Source: Oscillospiraceae bacterium (GTDB lineage Bacteria; Bacillota; Clostridia; Oscillospirales; Ruminococcaceae). From it: DNA of 6,972 nt. Positions 6,258 through 6,972 of the stretch are shown piece after piece; position 1 is the stretch's first letter; each line of letters starts with the position of its first letter. The notes under the pieces were generated by a model. That model worked only from the letters and a program-made list of their open reading frames with translations. It was not told the origin of the DNA and searched no databases. The position numbers and the translations under genes are program-made. The stretch covers positions 1 to 6,972 of the forward strand of contig WQXP01000061.1 of NCBI GenBank assembly GCA_009784765.1, written 5' to 3'.

Positions 6258-6863
6258 CTACCTTCCGTACTTTTGCTCCGATTGTTGCTTGTAGAACTCT
6301 TCCAAAGCCTCGTTCGGAACAATCGCGAGTTTGCGGTACGCGATTGCTCCGCGAATTAAGTGGCTGAGAATCCAACCGCAAATCGCGATTTCCACAAGAA
6401 GAAACAGGTCAAATCCGCCCATTGCCATCGCCCCGAGTGTAAAGAGCGTAAGAATGAACGACTCAATCGCGAACAGCACAAGGGCGACGATAATCAAAAC
6501 GCGGGCTTTCTTAGAAGTCAACGCAAGGACTAAATATACACTCGTGAAGCCAAGTGCCACGAAAAGCCCAAGCCACGTCAGCCCCGCTTCACTGAAAATC
6601 ATCAAAACTAATTGCGGAATCGGTGCAGAAAACAACAGCGTAAAACTGCTCCCCGTCGCAGCGAGAATCAGGTTGATAAAAGTGAACACAACCACCATGA
6701 CTAAATTATGCCGCGCATTCCTGAATTTTATCGCGTGCTTAGCCAACACAGGGTCAAGAATAGTTGATGATTGATAATTGTCGGTTGCCGGTTGCTCTTG
6801 GTCGGGAAGTTGCTCTTGGTTGTAATCTTGATTGTTGTCTTGGTTATTGTCTTGGTTGTTCAT
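6258..6863 (-). CDS. Small membrane protein, 201 aa, with Asn/Gln/Asp-rich N-terminus; function unknown
   Basis: I do not recognise a characterised family, although the RHNLVMVVVFTFINLIL segment is of a style I have seen in many uncharacterised Clostridia proteins. Residues 1-35 are hydrophilic and repetitive (NNQD three times, then YNQEQ). Residues 36-52 are basic and probably cytoplasmic, and four or five hydrophobic segments follow (about 53-70, 76-90, 95-115, 120-143, 150-170). A polar C-terminus closes the protein (EEFYKQQSEQKYGR). ATG at 6863 is chosen because GAGGAGG lies 7 bases upstream and because it forms an ATGA overlap with the stop of the preceding gene. A longer reading from GTG 6950 would run out of frame through that gene and translate the ribosome binding site. 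Part of the N-terminal region is encoded by a 12-base tandem repeat and by a 7-base unit array, so it is probably a fast-evolving, unstructured tail. PolA starts 44 bases downstream. Confidence 0.85.
   Translation of the reverse strand: MNNQDNNQDNNQDYNQEQLPDQEQPATDNYQSSTILDPVLAKHAIKFRNARHNLVMVVVFTFINLILAATGSSFTLLFSAPIPQLVLMIFSEAGLTWLGLFVALGFTSVYLVLALTSKKARVLIIVALVLFAIESFILTLFTLGAMAMGGFDLFLLVEIAICGWILSHLIRGAIAYRKLAIVPNEALEEFYKQQSEQKYGR
6759..6793 (-). repeat. Array of five 7-base units translated within the 201-aa membrane protein
   Basis: Read on the - strand, five contiguous 7-base units each start with AA. The first is AACCGGC, the second AACCGAC, the next two are AATTATC and AATCATC, and the last is AACTATT. 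The array encodes residues 24-35 (QPATDNYQSSTI). It has the same unit length, unit count and first unit as the array at 4051-4085, and about 25 of 35 positions match, but it lies in the opposite orientation. Confidence 0.7.
6813..6860 (-). repeat. 12-base tandem repeat encoding NNQD units
   Basis: Four imperfect 12-base units of the type AACAACCAAGAC encode NNQD, NNQD, NNQD and YNQE (residues 2-17) directly after the start codon. Differences between units are mostly third-position changes (AAC/AAT, GAC/GAT), so the copies have been selected or retained as protein repeats. Unit number could vary between strains. Confidence 0.75.
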
Positions 6864-6970
6864 GTGAACGCCTCCTCTATTGTTGTTATTATCCACTCCC
6901 ACTGCGGAAAATCCCGGCGTATTCTGTCGCGGCACCTTTCGCAGAACCACTCAAGCTCCCCGGGATTATC
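6860..6970 (-). CDS. C-terminal 36 residues of an unrecognised protein with a CxxC motif; 5' end outside the window
   Basis: An open frame enters from the right edge and ends at TGA 6862-6860. The composition is strongly protein-like: NPGELEWFCERCRDR at residues 2-16 (counted from the first whole codon in the window), DFPQWEW at 20-26, and the end TIEEAFT. The pair C10-x-x-C13 next to W8 and F9 suggests half of a zinc ribbon or a rubredoxin-like knuckle, but with only this tail I cannot name the family. The stop overlaps the next start as ATGA, and the neighbour's GAGGAGG is inside this frame. Both facts support this being the real upstream gene of the same operon. The competing frame starting at GTG 6950 has no such support. 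Confidence 0.7.
   Translation of the reverse strand, partial: DNPGELEWFCERCRDRIRRDFPQWEWIITTIEEAFT
6871..6877 (-). promoter_or_regulatory. Ribosome binding site GAGGAGG for the 201-aa membrane protein
   Basis: GAGGAGG is placed 7 bases before ATG 6863 and lies inside the last codons of the preceding gene (encoding Glu-Glu-Ala). It decides the start of the membrane protein gene and, with the ATGA overlap at 6863-6860, indicates translational coupling. Confidence 0.85.
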
Positions 6971-6972
6971 CC

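Noticed and set aside
6331..6774. 147-codon + strand open frame opposite the 201-residue membrane protein
   Set aside because: Antisense shadow; the - strand frame has a strong ribosome binding site, hydrophobic segments and operon coupling.
6864..6950. Upstream GTG start at 6950 for the 201-residue protein
   Set aside because: It reads out of frame across a protein-like gene tail and through GAGGAGG; ATG 6863 has better support.

Overview
The window looks like a core-gene neighbourhood of a low-to-mid GC Gram-positive bacterium, most likely an uncultured member of the Clostridia (Bacillota). The reasons are strong GGAGG-type ribosome binding sites, tightly packed genes, a DNA polymerase I with the ETRTGR-type motif that I associate with Clostridia, and a small membrane protein of a style common there. 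This assignment is inference from gene style; nothing in the window fixes a genus. I see no tRNA, rRNA, CRISPR array, transposase or phage gene.

Layout. At the left edge (to 659, + strand) is the 3' part of a CorC/HlyC (CNNM-type) transporter gene with CBS domains. Everything else is on the - strand and forms one compact, probably co-transcribed run. In transcription order it holds: the last 36 codons of an unrecognised gene with a CxxC motif (6970-6860); a 201-residue membrane protein with an Asn/Gln/Asp-rich N-terminus (6863-6258), coupled to the previous gene by an ATGA overlap; polA (6213-4087); a 741-residue polytopic membrane protein resembling GT-C glycosyltransferases (4027-1802); and a YhiN/HI0933-family flavoprotein (1800-598). 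The flavoprotein's ribosome binding site lies inside the last codons of the membrane protein gene. The flavoprotein and CorC genes converge and overlap tail to tail by 62 bases, so no intergenic terminator exists there. The genes do not form an obvious single pathway: DNA replication/repair, a possible envelope glycosylation enzyme and a redox protein appear to share a transcript.

Points of most interest. (1) PolA is only 708 residues: an intact 5' nuclease joins the polymerase domain through a linker of roughly 30 residues, with no room for even a vestigial 3'-5' exonuclease domain. (2) Two 35-base arrays of five 7-base units, both with AACCGGC as the first unit, occur in the window. One fills most of the gap between polA and the membrane protein gene; the other, on the opposite strand, is translated inside the 201-residue protein. 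(3) A GC-rich palindrome sits in frame in a hydrophilic loop of the 741-residue membrane protein. (4) A perfect 10-bp hairpin lies in polA codons 21-29. No complete new system is evident. The novelty is in the reduced polymerase and in repeat elements that have been accommodated in coding sequence.
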